Made by a program: the position numbers and the translations under genes
The notes under the pieces: generated by a model
Told to the model about the DNA's origin: nothing
The model's database searches: none
Seen by the model: only the letters and a program-made list of their open reading frames with translations
Source: Verrucomicrobiota bacterium
GTDB lineage: Bacteria > Verrucomicrobiota > Verrucomicrobiia > Opitutales > Opitutaceae
DNA length: 64,000 bases
NCBI GenBank assembly: GCA_023399155.1
Contig: JAEWQP010000016.1
Coordinates: 186,001 to 250,000 of the forward strand
Direction of reading: 5' to 3'
Shown: positions 33,675 through 43,042 of the stretch, in pieces
How positions within the stretch are numbered: the stretch's first letter is position 1
How the letters are laid out: each line of letters starts with the position of its first letter

Positions 33675-34883
33675 ATGGACGCACCTGTTGTGCCTGTGAA
33701 CTCCACCACGCCTGTCGCCTCGTTCGTCGAACATGCCGCCGCCGCCCTGCGCGAGGGCACGTTTGTCCGGCTGCTGCTCAGCCAGCCTTTCAACAGCGGG
33801 CCGAAGCCCGTGGAGCGCGTCATCGGCCGGTTGATCCGCGTGCGCGGCGAGCCGATGCTGTCGGCGACCTGGAGGGAAGCGACACGCGACACGACTGAAA
33901 ATCTCGGCATCGACGCCGTTCCCGACTGGTTGACGAGCCGCGTGCCCGGCGAGTTTCGTAGTGCTGTTCTCGAGACGACAGAGCGGACCTGGCAATTGCT
34001 CGTCGCCCGCGACGGCCGGATTCGCCTGGTGGCACACAAACCCGCGCAAACGACCGCACCCGACAGGAGCCATGATCGTGCGAAGAGCCGGTTTCTCGAT
34101 CGCGACGCACTGCCCTGGCTCGTCCAACTCGGCGTCTGCACTCCCGACGGTGCAGTCCGCGCCTCGATGGCGGACAAACACCGCCAGATCGAGCGCTACC
34201 TCGAGATACTCTCGCATCTCGCCGCCGAGTGCGGGTGGCGGCCGGGCGACTCCGTCTCGGTCGTCGACATGGGTTGCGGCAAGGGCTACCTGACCTTCGG
34301 CGTCTGGCATCTCCTCTCGCGGCGCCTGGGCCTGCGCGCGGAGGTGCGCGGAATCGAGATGCGACAGGACCTCGTCGACCGCACCAACGCTGCGGCACGC
34401 GCCGCCGGCGCCGATGGCCTCACCTTCTCCGCCGGCACGATCGCCGACGCCACGGTCGGCCCGGTGCGGGCGCTGATCGCGCTGCACGCCTGCAACACCG
34501 CCACCGACGACGCCCTGCGCCGGGGCGTGGATGCCGGTGCACAACTCATCCTGCTCTCGCCCTGCTGCCACCAGGAGCTGCGTCCGCAGCTCGGCCGGCC
34601 CGATCCAATCGCGCCGATTCTCGCGCACGGCATCATGGCCGAGCGGTTCAGTGAATGGCTGACAGACGGACTGCGCGCGCTGCACCTCGAGCGCGCGGGT
34701 TACGATACGAAGCTCATCGAGTTCGTTTCCTCGGAGCACACCCCGCGCAACCTCCTGCTCGCCGCCGTGCTCCGCACGGCGCCCGATCCGGGCGCGCGCG
34801 AGCGCGCGACGGCGGCGATCCAGCGTCTGAAGGCGTGGGCCGGCATCGAGCACCAGGCGCTCGACGACCTCCTCGCGGGCTGA
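33675..34883 (+). CDS. SAM-dependent methyltransferase
   Basis: A 402-residue class I methyltransferase. The SAM-binding motif is VVDMGCGKGYLTFGVW near residue 200, followed by the acidic end of strand 2 (VRGIEMRQDLVDRTNA). The block ALHACNTATDDAL and the motif LLSPCCHQELRPQL resemble METTL25 / TRM13-like enzymes, which act on RNA or protein in eukaryotes; the bacterial substrate is unknown. The N-terminal 190 residues are a separate all-purpose domain without recognisable motifs. The start at 33675 (MDAPVVPVNST) is preferred because the longer frame at 33609 begins right beside the palindrome. It diverges from the PaaX-like regulator and may be under its control. Confidence 0.78.
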   Translation: MDAPVVPVNSTTPVASFVEHAAAALREGTFVRLLLSQPFNSGPKPVERVIGRLIRVRGEPMLSATWREATRDTTENLGIDAVPDWLTSRVPGEFRSAVLETTERTWQLLVARDGRIRLVAHKPAQTTAPDRSHDRAKSRFLDRDALPWLVQLGVCTPDGAVRASMADKHRQIERYLEILSHLAAECGWRPGDSVSVVDMGCGKGYLTFGVWHLLSRRLGLRAEVRGIEMRQDLVDRTNAAARAAGADGLTFSAGTIADATVGPVRALIALHACNTATDDALRRGVDAGAQLILLSPCCHQELRPQLGRPDPIAPILAHGIMAERFSEWLTDGLRALHLERAGYDTKLIEFVSSEHTPRNLLLAAVLRTAPDPGARERATAAIQRLKAWAGIEHQALDDLLAG

Positions 34884-34916
34884 GGCGCCTGGCGAGACAC
34901 GGTACCCGCGGCGTCA

Positions 34917-35807
34917 TCACGGTTCGCGCGTCGTGCCCGGTCCGCCGTCATCGGCGGGAAACACCAGCCGGGCCACGACCGGGAAGTGATCGCTCGGATA
35001 CCGTCCGCCCGGCGCGAATCCCACGATCTCCGAGCGCTCCACGCTCCAACCGCCGCCCACGAGGATCCAGTCGATGCGCGCTTCGCCGAGCGGGAATCGC
35101 CCCCAGTCGTTGAAGGTGGCGGTGCCGCGCTGCGGCGGCGTCGAGGTCTTCCCCACCGCGAGCCACGCATCCCGCAGAAACCTGTCCGCCGTCAGCGTGG
35201 CGTAAGCCGGGTTCTCGCCGGCCGCGGCATTGAAATCGCCCAGCACGATCACCGGCACGGTGTCGTCCAGCGCTGCGACGCGCTCGCGCACGAGCAGCGC
35301 GCTTTTCTCCCGCGCCTCCTGCACCTCGTGGTCGAAATGCGTATTGAACACGACGAACTCCCGCCCTTCCCGGCGCGTGCGCAGCCGCACCCACGTGCAC
35401 ATGCGGGGGAATTGCGGACCCCAGGTGATGCTCCCCATGAGTTCCGGGTGGTCGGAGAGCCAGAAGTGTCCGAACGCGACCAGTTCCAGACGCTTTGCCC
35501 GGTAGAAGATCGGGCAGAACTCATCCGCGCTCCCGCCCTCGCGCCCAAGCCCGATCCAGCGGTAGTCACCCAGGTCCTTTTCGATGTCGCCAATCTGCGA
35601 ATACAGCGCTTCCTGCAAGCCGATCACGTCAGGCGCCATCGCCCGGATGCATTTCCCCACAAGGGGCCGCCGGTCGGTCCAGCGCTCATGCGGCTGGTCC
35701 ACGCTGCGGCGGATATTGTAGGTGGCGACGGTCACGTTGGACTCCACGCGAAGCGCCGGAAGGCAGAAAGCAAGGGCGACAGCGATGCGACACAGGAACG
35801 GGCGCAT
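34917..35807 (-). CDS. Secreted endonuclease/exonuclease/phosphatase-family protein
   Basis: A 296-residue protein of the EEP superfamily (metal-dependent nucleases, phosphatases and sphingomyelinases). Diagnostic blocks are VATYNIR near residue 30, DVIGLQEALYSQIGD, VFNTHFDHEVQEAR, VIVLGDFNA and YPSDHFPVVARL with the catalytic His. An N-terminal signal peptide (MRPFLCRIAVALAFCLPALRV) implies export. The start at 35807 is supported by that signal; the upstream in-frame extension is Arg-rich and lacks homology. It is convergent with the methyltransferase gene and follows the hybrid kinase gene on the same strand. The substrate is unknown. Confidence 0.85.
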   Translation of the reverse strand: MRPFLCRIAVALAFCLPALRVESNVTVATYNIRRSVDQPHERWTDRRPLVGKCIRAMAPDVIGLQEALYSQIGDIEKDLGDYRWIGLGREGGSADEFCPIFYRAKRLELVAFGHFWLSDHPELMGSITWGPQFPRMCTWVRLRTRREGREFVVFNTHFDHEVQEAREKSALLVRERVAALDDTVPVIVLGDFNAAAGENPAYATLTADRFLRDAWLAVGKTSTPPQRGTATFNDWGRFPLGEARIDWILVGGGWSVERSEIVGFAPGGRYPSDHFPVVARLVFPADDGGPGTTREP

Positions 35808-35943
35808 GAGGGAGGATCGGCCACTTTTCCGTCCCGCCGCAAGTCCATCGGACACGAATGTCGCCGCGCCAGGTCGCCGCGACGCCTTTCCGGCGCTGCG
35901 AGCGCCCCTCACCCGGGAGAACAATCCGCGCCGCGCGGCGGAT

Positions 35944-38900
35944 TCAGGTGGCCTGGCGCGCGACGGTCTCTGCCGGCAGGACCGACCACGCCTTCCAGCG
36001 GGCGAGCGCCCCATGCACGTCGGCACCGCGCATCGGCTTCGAGACGTAATCGTTCATGCCGGCGGCCAGACAGCGCTCGCGGTCACCCACCATCGCGTTG
36101 GCCGTCAATGCAACGATGTAGACAGGACGGCGCCTCTCGGCCTGCTCGAGTTCCCGCAGGCGGGCCGTCGCCTCGAAGCCGTCCATCTCGGGCATCATGC
36201 AGTCCATGAAAACGATGTCGTAGGAGGCGCGCCGCATGGCCTCGAGCACTTCGAGCCCGTTCGCAGCCACGTCGGTGGTGCATCCGAGCTTGGCCAGGCT
36301 TGCGCTCGCCACCATCTGATTGATTGCGTTGTCCTCAGCGAGCAGCACACGCACGTCGCGGCCTGGTTCCGCACCGGTCTCACTGGAACCGCGGATGGGA
36401 CCCGGGTCGGGCGACTGCCCGTCGAGGGCCCGCCGCAGTTCCAATGCCTTAACCGGCTTGGTCAAGCAGACGAGGCGGTCGTCAGTGATCTCCGGCAGCC
36501 GGCTCGCGCTTCCGAGCGGCTCGAGAAGAATCACTCTTGCGGTGGCGAGCAGCGGGTCATCGCGGATCTGGCGGGCGAGCGTCAGGCCGTCGACATCCTG
36601 CAGGTTCGTGTCGAGGATCACGGTGCGGAATGCGCCCCCGATCAACGCGGCAAGGCGCATGCGCTCGATCGCCTCACTCGCACTGGCCGCACGTTCGGGA
36701 ATCACCTGCCAGGCCTGCAGCTGCTCGGAAAGCATCGCGCGGGTGCAGGCGTTGTCGTCGACGATCAGTATGCGCCCGGATGCGTTGGAGAGCGGGAGCG
36801 CCCGGCACCGCCCCTGCTCCGCGGCCCCCTGCCTCCGAAGACGGATCACGAACGTGAACGTCGAGCCCTGCCCTGGCTGGCTGGAAACCTCAATGTGCCC
36901 GCCCATCAGCTCCACGAGTTGCCGGGAGATGACGAGCCCAAGGCCGGTGCCGCCAAAGCGGCGCGATGTCGACCGATCGGCCTGGCTGAACGCCTGGAAC
37001 AGCCGCCGCTTGCCCTCATCGGAGATGCCGATCCCGGTATCGCGCACCTCGAACCTGAATGCCTGCTCCTGCTCCGACTCGGCGACCAGCACACCTCGAA
37101 CCATCACCTCGCCCCGCTCGGTGAACTTCACGGCGTTTCCGATGAGGTTGCTGAGCACCTGACGAACCCGGCCGGGATCGCCGCGCACGAGCGGCTCGAT
37201 TCCCGGCTCGATGATTCCGCCGAGTTCGAGGCCCTTGGCGTGCGCCCGTGTCGCCTGGATCTCGAGCGCCTCCTCGAGCACGTCGCGGAGGTCAAAGTCA
37301 ACGGAGTCGAGCTCGAGGCGCCGGGCTTCGATCTTCGAAAAATCGAGCACGTCGTTGATGATGGTGAGCAGCGACTCGGCGCTCGTATTGATCGATCCGA
37401 CAATCTGCCGCTGCCTCGGATCGAGCGTGGTGTCGAGGAGGAGGTTGTTCATGCCGAGCACCCCGTTGATGGGCGTGCGGATCTCGTGGCTCATCATCGC
37501 CAGGAAATCGCTCTTGGCCCGTGTCGCCGCCTCGGCCGCGTCGCGCGCGCGCACCAGCTCCGCGGCCGCCTGGGCACGCTCGTGAGTGAGCACGGTTATC
37601 GCGATCTGGTCGCCCAGCTGGCAGGCGAAGGACACCTCGCGCGGCTCCCAGACATGCGAGCGATCGACCTGCTCGAAACACATCACGCCGAGCCTGCGTT
37701 CGCCGATGTGCACCAGCACCTCCAACATCGACGTGATCCGGTTGGGTGCCAGATAGGCCTCCCGGAGGCACGCAGTGCGCGCGTCGTTCCACGCATCGTC
37801 GGCCGCGACATAGGGGCCGGCCAGGACCGCGGCGAACGCGGAGTCGAAATCCGCCCGGCGGAGCACCATGCCGCAGGAGTGTCGCTCCGGGCCGAGTTCG
37901 AACAGGTCGACGCACGTGGCCATCGTCAGTTCCGGGTCGAACATCCACGCGCTCACACGCTCGATACCCGTCGCGCGGGCCGCGAGTTCCGTCGCCAGCG
38001 CGGCCAGCCCAGCCACGTCACCCTGGGCCATGGCGGGGCTGGCGGCCACGCGAGAGACTGCGGAGAGCGCCGCCTCGGCGACTTCCAGCGCGTCCTGCAT
38101 TCGTCGCTCGGCGTCTTTGCGCGCTGTAATGTCGGTCCGAATACCGACGTAATGATCCGGTCTGCCGTCGGCTCCCAGTGAGGGGACAATCGTCGCATCG
38201 ACCCAGTAGAGTTCGCCGGATTTCTTCCGGTTGCAGATCTCCCCCCTCCATACCCTGCCCGCCGCGATCGTCTTCCACATCGTGCGGAAATAATCGGCGG
38301 AGTGCAGGCCTGACCGGATGATGCGGTGGTTGCGGCCAACCAGTTCCTCACGGGAATAGCCGCTGATCTGACAGAATCGGTCGTTGGCGTAGAGGATGGT
38401 TCCGCGGCCGTCCGTGGTGGAGACGATGGCATGCTCATCGAGCGCGAACTTCTGCCGCTCGATCTCCGCGAGTGCGGCCTGAACGCGCTCTTCCGCCCGC
38501 GTCCGCTCCTCGATCTCACGGGCAAGACGGCCGTTAACCCGGGCGAGCTCCGTCGCGTTGCGGTGGGAGCGCTGGTAGACATTCAGGACGTACCCAAGAA
38601 GAGCCGACGCGGCGAGACCTCCGAGGAGAAGCAGGACCGGCGCCGGCGTCCGCATCCGGTGTTCCGTCGTGCCCGACGGGGCCACCCGCACCGACCAACC
38701 CCCAAGGCCGCCATCGACTGGACGCTCGTCGACACGCGCTCGTGGGCCCATGCTGTCGCGGCGGAACAACTCCTCGCCGTTCGCGCTGATTGATACGAAG
38801 AATCCCCGCGCCACCTCAGGCGGGAGAACGGTCTTGAAGAAGTCATCGGCACGGAGCACGCCGACGACGAGGCCCGGGGCGGGGCCCGCGTCACCAGCAT

Positions 38901-40017
38901 CGCCGACCACCAGGGCGATGCCGTAGCGGCTGCCGTGCGCCACGCCAGGCAGCACGACAGGCAGGATCGCGCGTTCCTGGGCCTGTTCCAGCAAAGGCGC
39001 GCTGAGGAGTTGCTCGTAGGAGGCGCGGCCGAGCATGCCGCCCCGCCGCTCCAGCGGCACGATCTGGCGTACGGTGCCCGAGGCATCGAGCGCCTGGATG
39101 GAGTCAAATCCCGGCAGTTCCTCGATCACGCGCCCCGCGGCGTGTATCCAGGCAGTCCACTCCACCTCACCGGCGCGCGGCAGGGAGATCGCCGCATGCC
39201 GCATCTCGCGGATGCGTTCCTCCAAGGCGTTCGTGATCTCGCGTCCCACGGCATCGCTGGCCAGTGCGGTCGTCCGAGCCTCCTCCCGCGTATGTTCCGC
39301 AACCATGCCGTACCAGAGCACCAGTGAGGCTGCACTACCCGCTGCCCATGCGCCAAGGGGCGCCCAGCGCGGAAGGGCCTCGGGATCCTCGCGACCCTGC
39401 GCCCAACCGACCACCACGTAGGCAAAGCCCGCCGCCAGAAAGCCCAAGGCGGTGCCGACGGACATCCGCATGTATTCATTCCAGCCATAGATCCCGGACA
39501 GCCCAGTCGTGTAGGCGAAAAGTGCTGCACTCGCGATCGCGAGCACGAGTGCGGCAGGCACGGCGAGGTGCGCTCCCGTCCTGCGACACCCGCCGCACGT
39601 CGAGGCGACGATAGTGTAAGCGACAAGCACGAACGAGAGCGCCGAGGAGAGCGCCATCCGTGTCGTGGTCGCCAACTCCGCATGCGTGGACCCGGAGGCC
39701 AGAAACCGGTCCACAGCGACATCCCATCCAAGCAGGTCGCGGCTCGCCGCGAGCGCGGCCAGCAATGCCACGCACCCGGAGAGGACGCGGGCGGGCCAGA
39801 CCGCACCGCGGCATGCGGCAAGCATAGCCGCGCCCACGAGCATAAACGCCACTGCTCCTTTGTACGGCATCGGGCCGGCGACGAGGCGAATCCGTTCCGG
39901 CCATCCGACGTACCAGCACACGAGCGCCGCCAGGCCGAGCGCAAGCTCCGCATACGCGGCGATGGCGACAACGCGCTGCAGCCGCTTCGATGCGAGGTCG
40001 GCGGTTCCTGACGGCAT
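35944..40017 (-). CDS. Hybrid sensor histidine kinase (CHASE-PAS-GAF-HK-REC-REC)
   Basis: A 1357-residue hybrid histidine kinase. Residues 1-240 hold about six or seven hydrophobic segments, then comes a CHASE-like sensor (about 245-455), one more membrane helix (459-478), a PAS/PAC domain (about 525-635; ILYANDRFCQISGYSREELV), a GAF-like domain (about 650-815), and a HisKA domain with His844 in MMSHEIRTPINGVLGM. The ATPase has NLIGNAVKFTERG, DTGIGI and GGTGLGL. Two receiver domains follow, with Asp1136 (VILDTN) and Asp1272 (VFMDCMMPEMDG). There is no HPt domain, so the phosphate must pass to a separate partner. The start at 40017 gives a sensible membrane N-terminus; the longer frame adds an Arg-rich extension. 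The signal sensed is unknown. Confidence 0.92.
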   Translation of the reverse strand: MPSGTADLASKRLQRVVAIAAYAELALGLAALVCWYVGWPERIRLVAGPMPYKGAVAFMLVGAAMLAACRGAVWPARVLSGCVALLAALAASRDLLGWDVAVDRFLASGSTHAELATTTRMALSSALSFVLVAYTIVASTCGGCRRTGAHLAVPAALVLAIASAALFAYTTGLSGIYGWNEYMRMSVGTALGFLAAGFAYVVVGWAQGREDPEALPRWAPLGAWAAGSAASLVLWYGMVAEHTREEARTTALASDAVGREITNALEERIREMRHAAISLPRAGEVEWTAWIHAAGRVIEELPGFDSIQALDASGTVRQIVPLERRGGMLGRASYEQLLSAPLLEQAQERAILPVVLPGVAHGSRYGIALVVGDAGDAGPAPGLVVGVLRADDFFKTVLPPEVARGFFVSISANGEELFRRDSMGPRARVDERPVDGGLGGWSVRVAPSGTTEHRMRTPAPVLLLLGGLAASALLGYVLNVYQRSHRNATELARVNGRLAREIEERTRAEERVQAALAEIERQKFALDEHAIVSTTDGRGTILYANDRFCQISGYSREELVGRNHRIIRSGLHSADYFRTMWKTIAAGRVWRGEICNRKKSGELYWVDATIVPSLGADGRPDHYVGIRTDITARKDAERRMQDALEVAEAALSAVSRVAASPAMAQGDVAGLAALATELAARATGIERVSAWMFDPELTMATCVDLFELGPERHSCGMVLRRADFDSAFAAVLAGPYVAADDAWNDARTACLREAYLAPNRITSMLEVLVHIGERRLGVMCFEQVDRSHVWEPREVSFACQLGDQIAITVLTHERAQAAAELVRARDAAEAATRAKSDFLAMMSHEIRTPINGVLGMNNLLLDTTLDPRQRQIVGSINTSAESLLTIINDVLDFSKIEARRLELDSVDFDLRDVLEEALEIQATRAHAKGLELGGIIEPGIEPLVRGDPGRVRQVLSNLIGNAVKFTERGEVMVRGVLVAESEQEQAFRFEVRDTGIGISDEGKRRLFQAFSQADRSTSRRFGGTGLGLVISRQLVELMGGHIEVSSQPGQGSTFTFVIRLRRQGAAEQGRCRALPLSNASGRILIVDDNACTRAMLSEQLQAWQVIPERAASASEAIERMRLAALIGGAFRTVILDTNLQDVDGLTLARQIRDDPLLATARVILLEPLGSASRLPEITDDRLVCLTKPVKALELRRALDGQSPDPGPIRGSSETGAEPGRDVRVLLAEDNAINQMVASASLAKLGCTTDVAANGLEVLEAMRRASYDIVFMDCMMPEMDGFEATARLRELEQAERRRPVYIVALTANAMVGDRERCLAAGMNDYVSKPMRGADVHGALARWKAWSVLPAETVARQAT

Positions 40018-40199
40018 GGGAGAGTTCAGCGGGCACGCCCGCCTTCTCCTGCATCGCCCGCGGTGATAATAGGTTGAGCGAAACTCGCTCCAACGGGGGC
40101 ACAGCCGCCGATCTTGGGGCAGCCCTACGGTGCTTTCAGCTGCAAAACACGACGCGCGGCGGCGTTCTCCCGTTTTCCGAAGCCGGACGGGACGACAGT

Positions 40200-41246
40200 T
40201 CAGCCGCGATTCTGGCCCGTGCCGAGTGCAGCGATCTCGCGCACCGTCTCGCTGAGACCGCGGGAGTAGGCGGCGACGAGTGTGTCCCATGCCCGGTTCG
40301 CCGTCTCATCGATCACCCGGCGCGCCGGGTCGGCATCGAACCAGGCGACCGAGCCCCGGATACCGTCGCGAAACCGCGTCGTAGCCACAAAGTCCGGCAC
40401 GTAGCGTTTGATCTTCGTGTTGTCGAAGACGACGGAATGGATCTTGTCGCCATGCAGGCCGCCCCGGGTGTCGGGCAGGCAGGCAGCGATGAAATCGGAG
40501 GCGATGTGCACGAAGTGCGGCTTGGATACGCCTGCCGCTTCGGCCACGGCCTCGTAGGCCTGGTTCCAGGTGATGACCTCGTCGGATGTGATGTGGAAGG
40601 GATGGCCGATAGCGGCCTGATGCCCGAACAGGCCGACAAAGCCCTTCGCGAAATCCGTGTTGTGCGTGAGCGTCCAGAGCGTGGTCCCGTCGCCGGGGAT
40701 GATCACAGGCGCACCGCGCCGCAGGCGGTCGAGCACGGTGTATTGCTTGAGCCAGCTGCTCATTGGCAGCGGGATGAGTGTCTCACCGTAGGTGAACGAC
40801 GGGCGCACGATGGTGACGGGAAAACCCTCCTCGCGCAGGGCGCGCGTCAGCCGGTCCTCGCAGGCGATCTTGTCGCGCGAGTAGTCCCAGAATGGATTCA
40901 CCAACGGCGTCGATTCCGTGACCAGGTAGTGCGCCACCGGCTTTTGGTAGGCGCTGGCCGAGCTGATGAAGAGGTACTGGCCGACGCGCCCGCGGAACAA
41001 CGCCAGGCGCTGTTCGAGCTGTTGGGGCGTGAACGTGATAAAGTCGGCAACGACATCGAAGGTTTCTCCTCCGAAGGCGGCAGTGACGGACGCTGCGTCG
41101 TTGGCGTCGCCCTGGACGTGACGCGTACCGGGAATGGCCGGGCGCTGCCCGCGATTCAGGAGCGTGACCTCGAAACCGCGCGCGACTGCCAGTCGCGTGC
41201 AGGCCGTGCTGATGATCCCCGTGCCGCCGAGAAAGAGGACGCGCAT
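40200..41246 (-). CDS. NAD-dependent epimerase/dehydratase-family protein
   Basis: A 348-residue extended/atypical SDR protein with the N-terminal nucleotide-binding motif VLFLGGTGIISTACTRLA. The middle has FISSASAYQKP in the catalytic region, where a typical SDR Tyr would lie, and a substrate-binding half (DGTTLWTLTHNTDFAKGF). It resembles sugar-nucleotide epimerase-like proteins, some of which bind RNA or lack catalysis. There is no signal peptide. The nearest genes do not point to a pathway. It lies about 180 bp from the histidine kinase gene and on the same strand, with a REPIN-like repeat on its other side. Confidence 0.8.
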   Translation of the reverse strand: MRVLFLGGTGIISTACTRLAVARGFEVTLLNRGQRPAIPGTRHVQGDANDAASVTAAFGGETFDVVADFITFTPQQLEQRLALFRGRVGQYLFISSASAYQKPVAHYLVTESTPLVNPFWDYSRDKIACEDRLTRALREEGFPVTIVRPSFTYGETLIPLPMSSWLKQYTVLDRLRRGAPVIIPGDGTTLWTLTHNTDFAKGFVGLFGHQAAIGHPFHITSDEVITWNQAYEAVAEAAGVSKPHFVHIASDFIAACLPDTRGGLHGDKIHSVVFDNTKIKRYVPDFVATTRFRDGIRGSVAWFDADPARRVIDETANRAWDTLVAAYSRGLSETVREIAALGTGQNRG

Positions 41247-41308
41247 GGTTCACGGGTGCCGCAAGGCCGCCCACGGTGCAAGATGAGCCGGCGCGCGAAC
41301 CGTGGACC

Positions 41309-41412
41309 GGCAGGGCGAGGCCTCTGGTCGAGCCGCAGCATCCCCGGCGAACCCGGCGGCATCTTCTGTCTTCGTCCTTTTCGCGCGGCTCGGCCAGAGG
41401 CCTCGCGCTACC
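41309..41412. repeat. REPIN-like inverted pair between SDR and rtcB
   Basis: The left arm starts GGCAGGGCGAGGCCTCTGG and ends CGAGCCGC. The right arm, reverse-complemented, starts GGTAGCGCGAGGCCTCTGG and ends CCGAGCCGC. Arms are separated by about 45 bp. Both fit the REP-like arm seen at 2501-2581 and 46790-46817. Confidence 0.75.
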
Positions 41413-41428
41413 TCTCATGTCGCCGGCG

Positions 41429-42994
41429 CTACTCCTCGCATCCGGCCTCGTCGCGACCCTCGCGACGGGCGGCCTTGTGTGCGGCCCTCTTCTCGCGCCG
41501 GGCGCGCGCCCAGTAGGGTTCCTCCTGCTCGCCGGCCATGATGCAGCCGCGCGGCTGGATCTCGCCCACGACCGTCGCGAGGCCGAACTTCGCGATCTGC
41601 GCCTTCACCTTGGCGGCATCCTTGTAGCCGATAGGCGATTCGGAAAGATCCGGCGCGCCGCTGAACCAGCGGATGTCGAGCCCACGCGTCTCGCGCTCGA
41701 GCACCTCGCGCACGCGCGCGGGATCGACGAGGCCTTCGTCGTCGCGATACGGGAGCAGCGTGGCCTTGCGCGAGCGGTTGCGGCCCGCGCCGTGCGGGCA
41801 GAAGGAAAGGAACGTCTCGTTGTCCGCGCCAAGCACGAGCAGGATCTCACGCGCCATATTCAACGGGATGAGGCCGAGAAGCGGACGACCGTCGTCGGAC
41901 GCCCAAGCCGGCGTGGCGCCTTTCCCGTGGTAGAAAATGTCGCCGCGCCTCCACACGAAGTTGTGCTCGTTGCCGACCTGCACGAGCGCGCGCTGGCCGA
42001 TGCGGTGGAGAAAGGCGGCGTGTATCTGCGCGTGGTTTTCGCGCGTCCAGCGCGAGATGTATTGCAGCGCATCCCAGTAAGCGCGGCCCTCCGGTGAATC
42101 GTACGGCAGCCACGCGGCGGGCGCAGGGATATCCTTGGCGTTCTCGCGGCAGAATTTCTCCGCCGCGGCCTGCCCGCGCTTGTAGACGTCGGCGCCGAGG
42201 CCGCGCGAGCCGTGGTGCGTGACGAGCACGTTGAACACGCCGTCGCGCCGCTCGATCCAGTCGGCGAGCTCGGTGTGACCGGCGGCGGCGAGGGCGGCGC
42301 GCTGCGTCTCCGAAAAACTGATATGCCCGACGTAGGCGAAATGGTTGCCGTCGCCCTGCGTGCCCATGAAATCGCGGGCGCGGCTGCGCAGGTCCCTGAG
42401 GAACGGGTTGCCCCAGACCGGCTCCTCGAGCACCGGCGAGTCCCACTGCTCGCCTCGCCAAGCGCTTTCGCGGCGAGAAACGCTGAGCCGACCCCCGGCG
42501 CCGAAGTGCGTGGTCTTCTCAAGCTGATCCATCAGTTCGCCCGTCGGGTGGTTGGCCGGGAAGAAGGTCGCGAACATCGAGCAGCAGATGTCGGCCGAGT
42601 GTGCGCCGGGCATGATGGCGTTCTCCACCGTGATCGCGCCGCCGACGGGAATCGTGGCGCGCGCCGGCCCCGACGGGCACGCGTCGGGCATGATCGCGCC
42701 GCGCTGGACAACCGGCACGTGCAACAGTTCGCGCATGCGTGCGCGCACGGCCGCGAGATTGGCGCGCTCCTCGTCGTTCCCGGCCTCGATCGCCTCGGCG
42801 AGCGGGGCCGGCTCGTGACGCGGCAGGATCACCGCGAGCTGCTTTGGAAACTCGCGCTCGAGTTCCGCGAGCATCGCGTCACGCGCCAGGCCGCCAGCCT
42901 CCAGCTCGCGCGCACGACGCAATGCCGGCCCGAGCCGGCGGCCTTCGTGCCAGCCGGCGGCGATGAGATCGCGAGCCTTGATTTCCATGGACAT
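41429..42994 (-). CDS. rtcB: RtcB-family RNA ligase
   Basis: A 521-residue RtcB-type protein. RtcB joins RNA 2',3'-cyclic phosphate and 5'-OH ends using GTP and Mn2+. Family blocks are IPVGGAITVENAIMPGAHSADICCSM (split: residues near 116-141), THHGSRGLGADVYKRG, a His/Asn metal-site segment (NEHNFVWRRG), and the presumed guanylylated His in FLSFCPHGAGRNRSRKATL. It is longer than typical RtcB (about 400-480 residues) and has an N-terminal helical extension (about 1-90), so it belongs to a divergent branch. No archease partner is nearby. It may repair RNA after stress. The assignment is by motif; ligase activity is not shown. Confidence 0.82.
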   Translation of the reverse strand: MSMEIKARDLIAAGWHEGRRLGPALRRARELEAGGLARDAMLAELEREFPKQLAVILPRHEPAPLAEAIEAGNDEERANLAAVRARMRELLHVPVVQRGAIMPDACPSGPARATIPVGGAITVENAIMPGAHSADICCSMFATFFPANHPTGELMDQLEKTTHFGAGGRLSVSRRESAWRGEQWDSPVLEEPVWGNPFLRDLRSRARDFMGTQGDGNHFAYVGHISFSETQRAALAAAGHTELADWIERRDGVFNVLVTHHGSRGLGADVYKRGQAAAEKFCRENAKDIPAPAAWLPYDSPEGRAYWDALQYISRWTRENHAQIHAAFLHRIGQRALVQVGNEHNFVWRRGDIFYHGKGATPAWASDDGRPLLGLIPLNMAREILLVLGADNETFLSFCPHGAGRNRSRKATLLPYRDDEGLVDPARVREVLERETRGLDIRWFSGAPDLSESPIGYKDAAKVKAQIAKFGLATVVGEIQPRGCIMAGEQEEPYWARARREKRAAHKAARREGRDEAGCEE

Positions 42995-43042
42995 GCGAAG
43001 AAGTGGAGTCTCGCACGCTCAACGTCCCGCGTCGATGCCCAG

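Noticed and set aside
35722..38181. A plus-strand open frame of 819 codons opposite the hybrid kinase
   Set aside because: Antisense to receiver and kinase domains, with His/Arg/Gly-rich composition and no recognisable domain.
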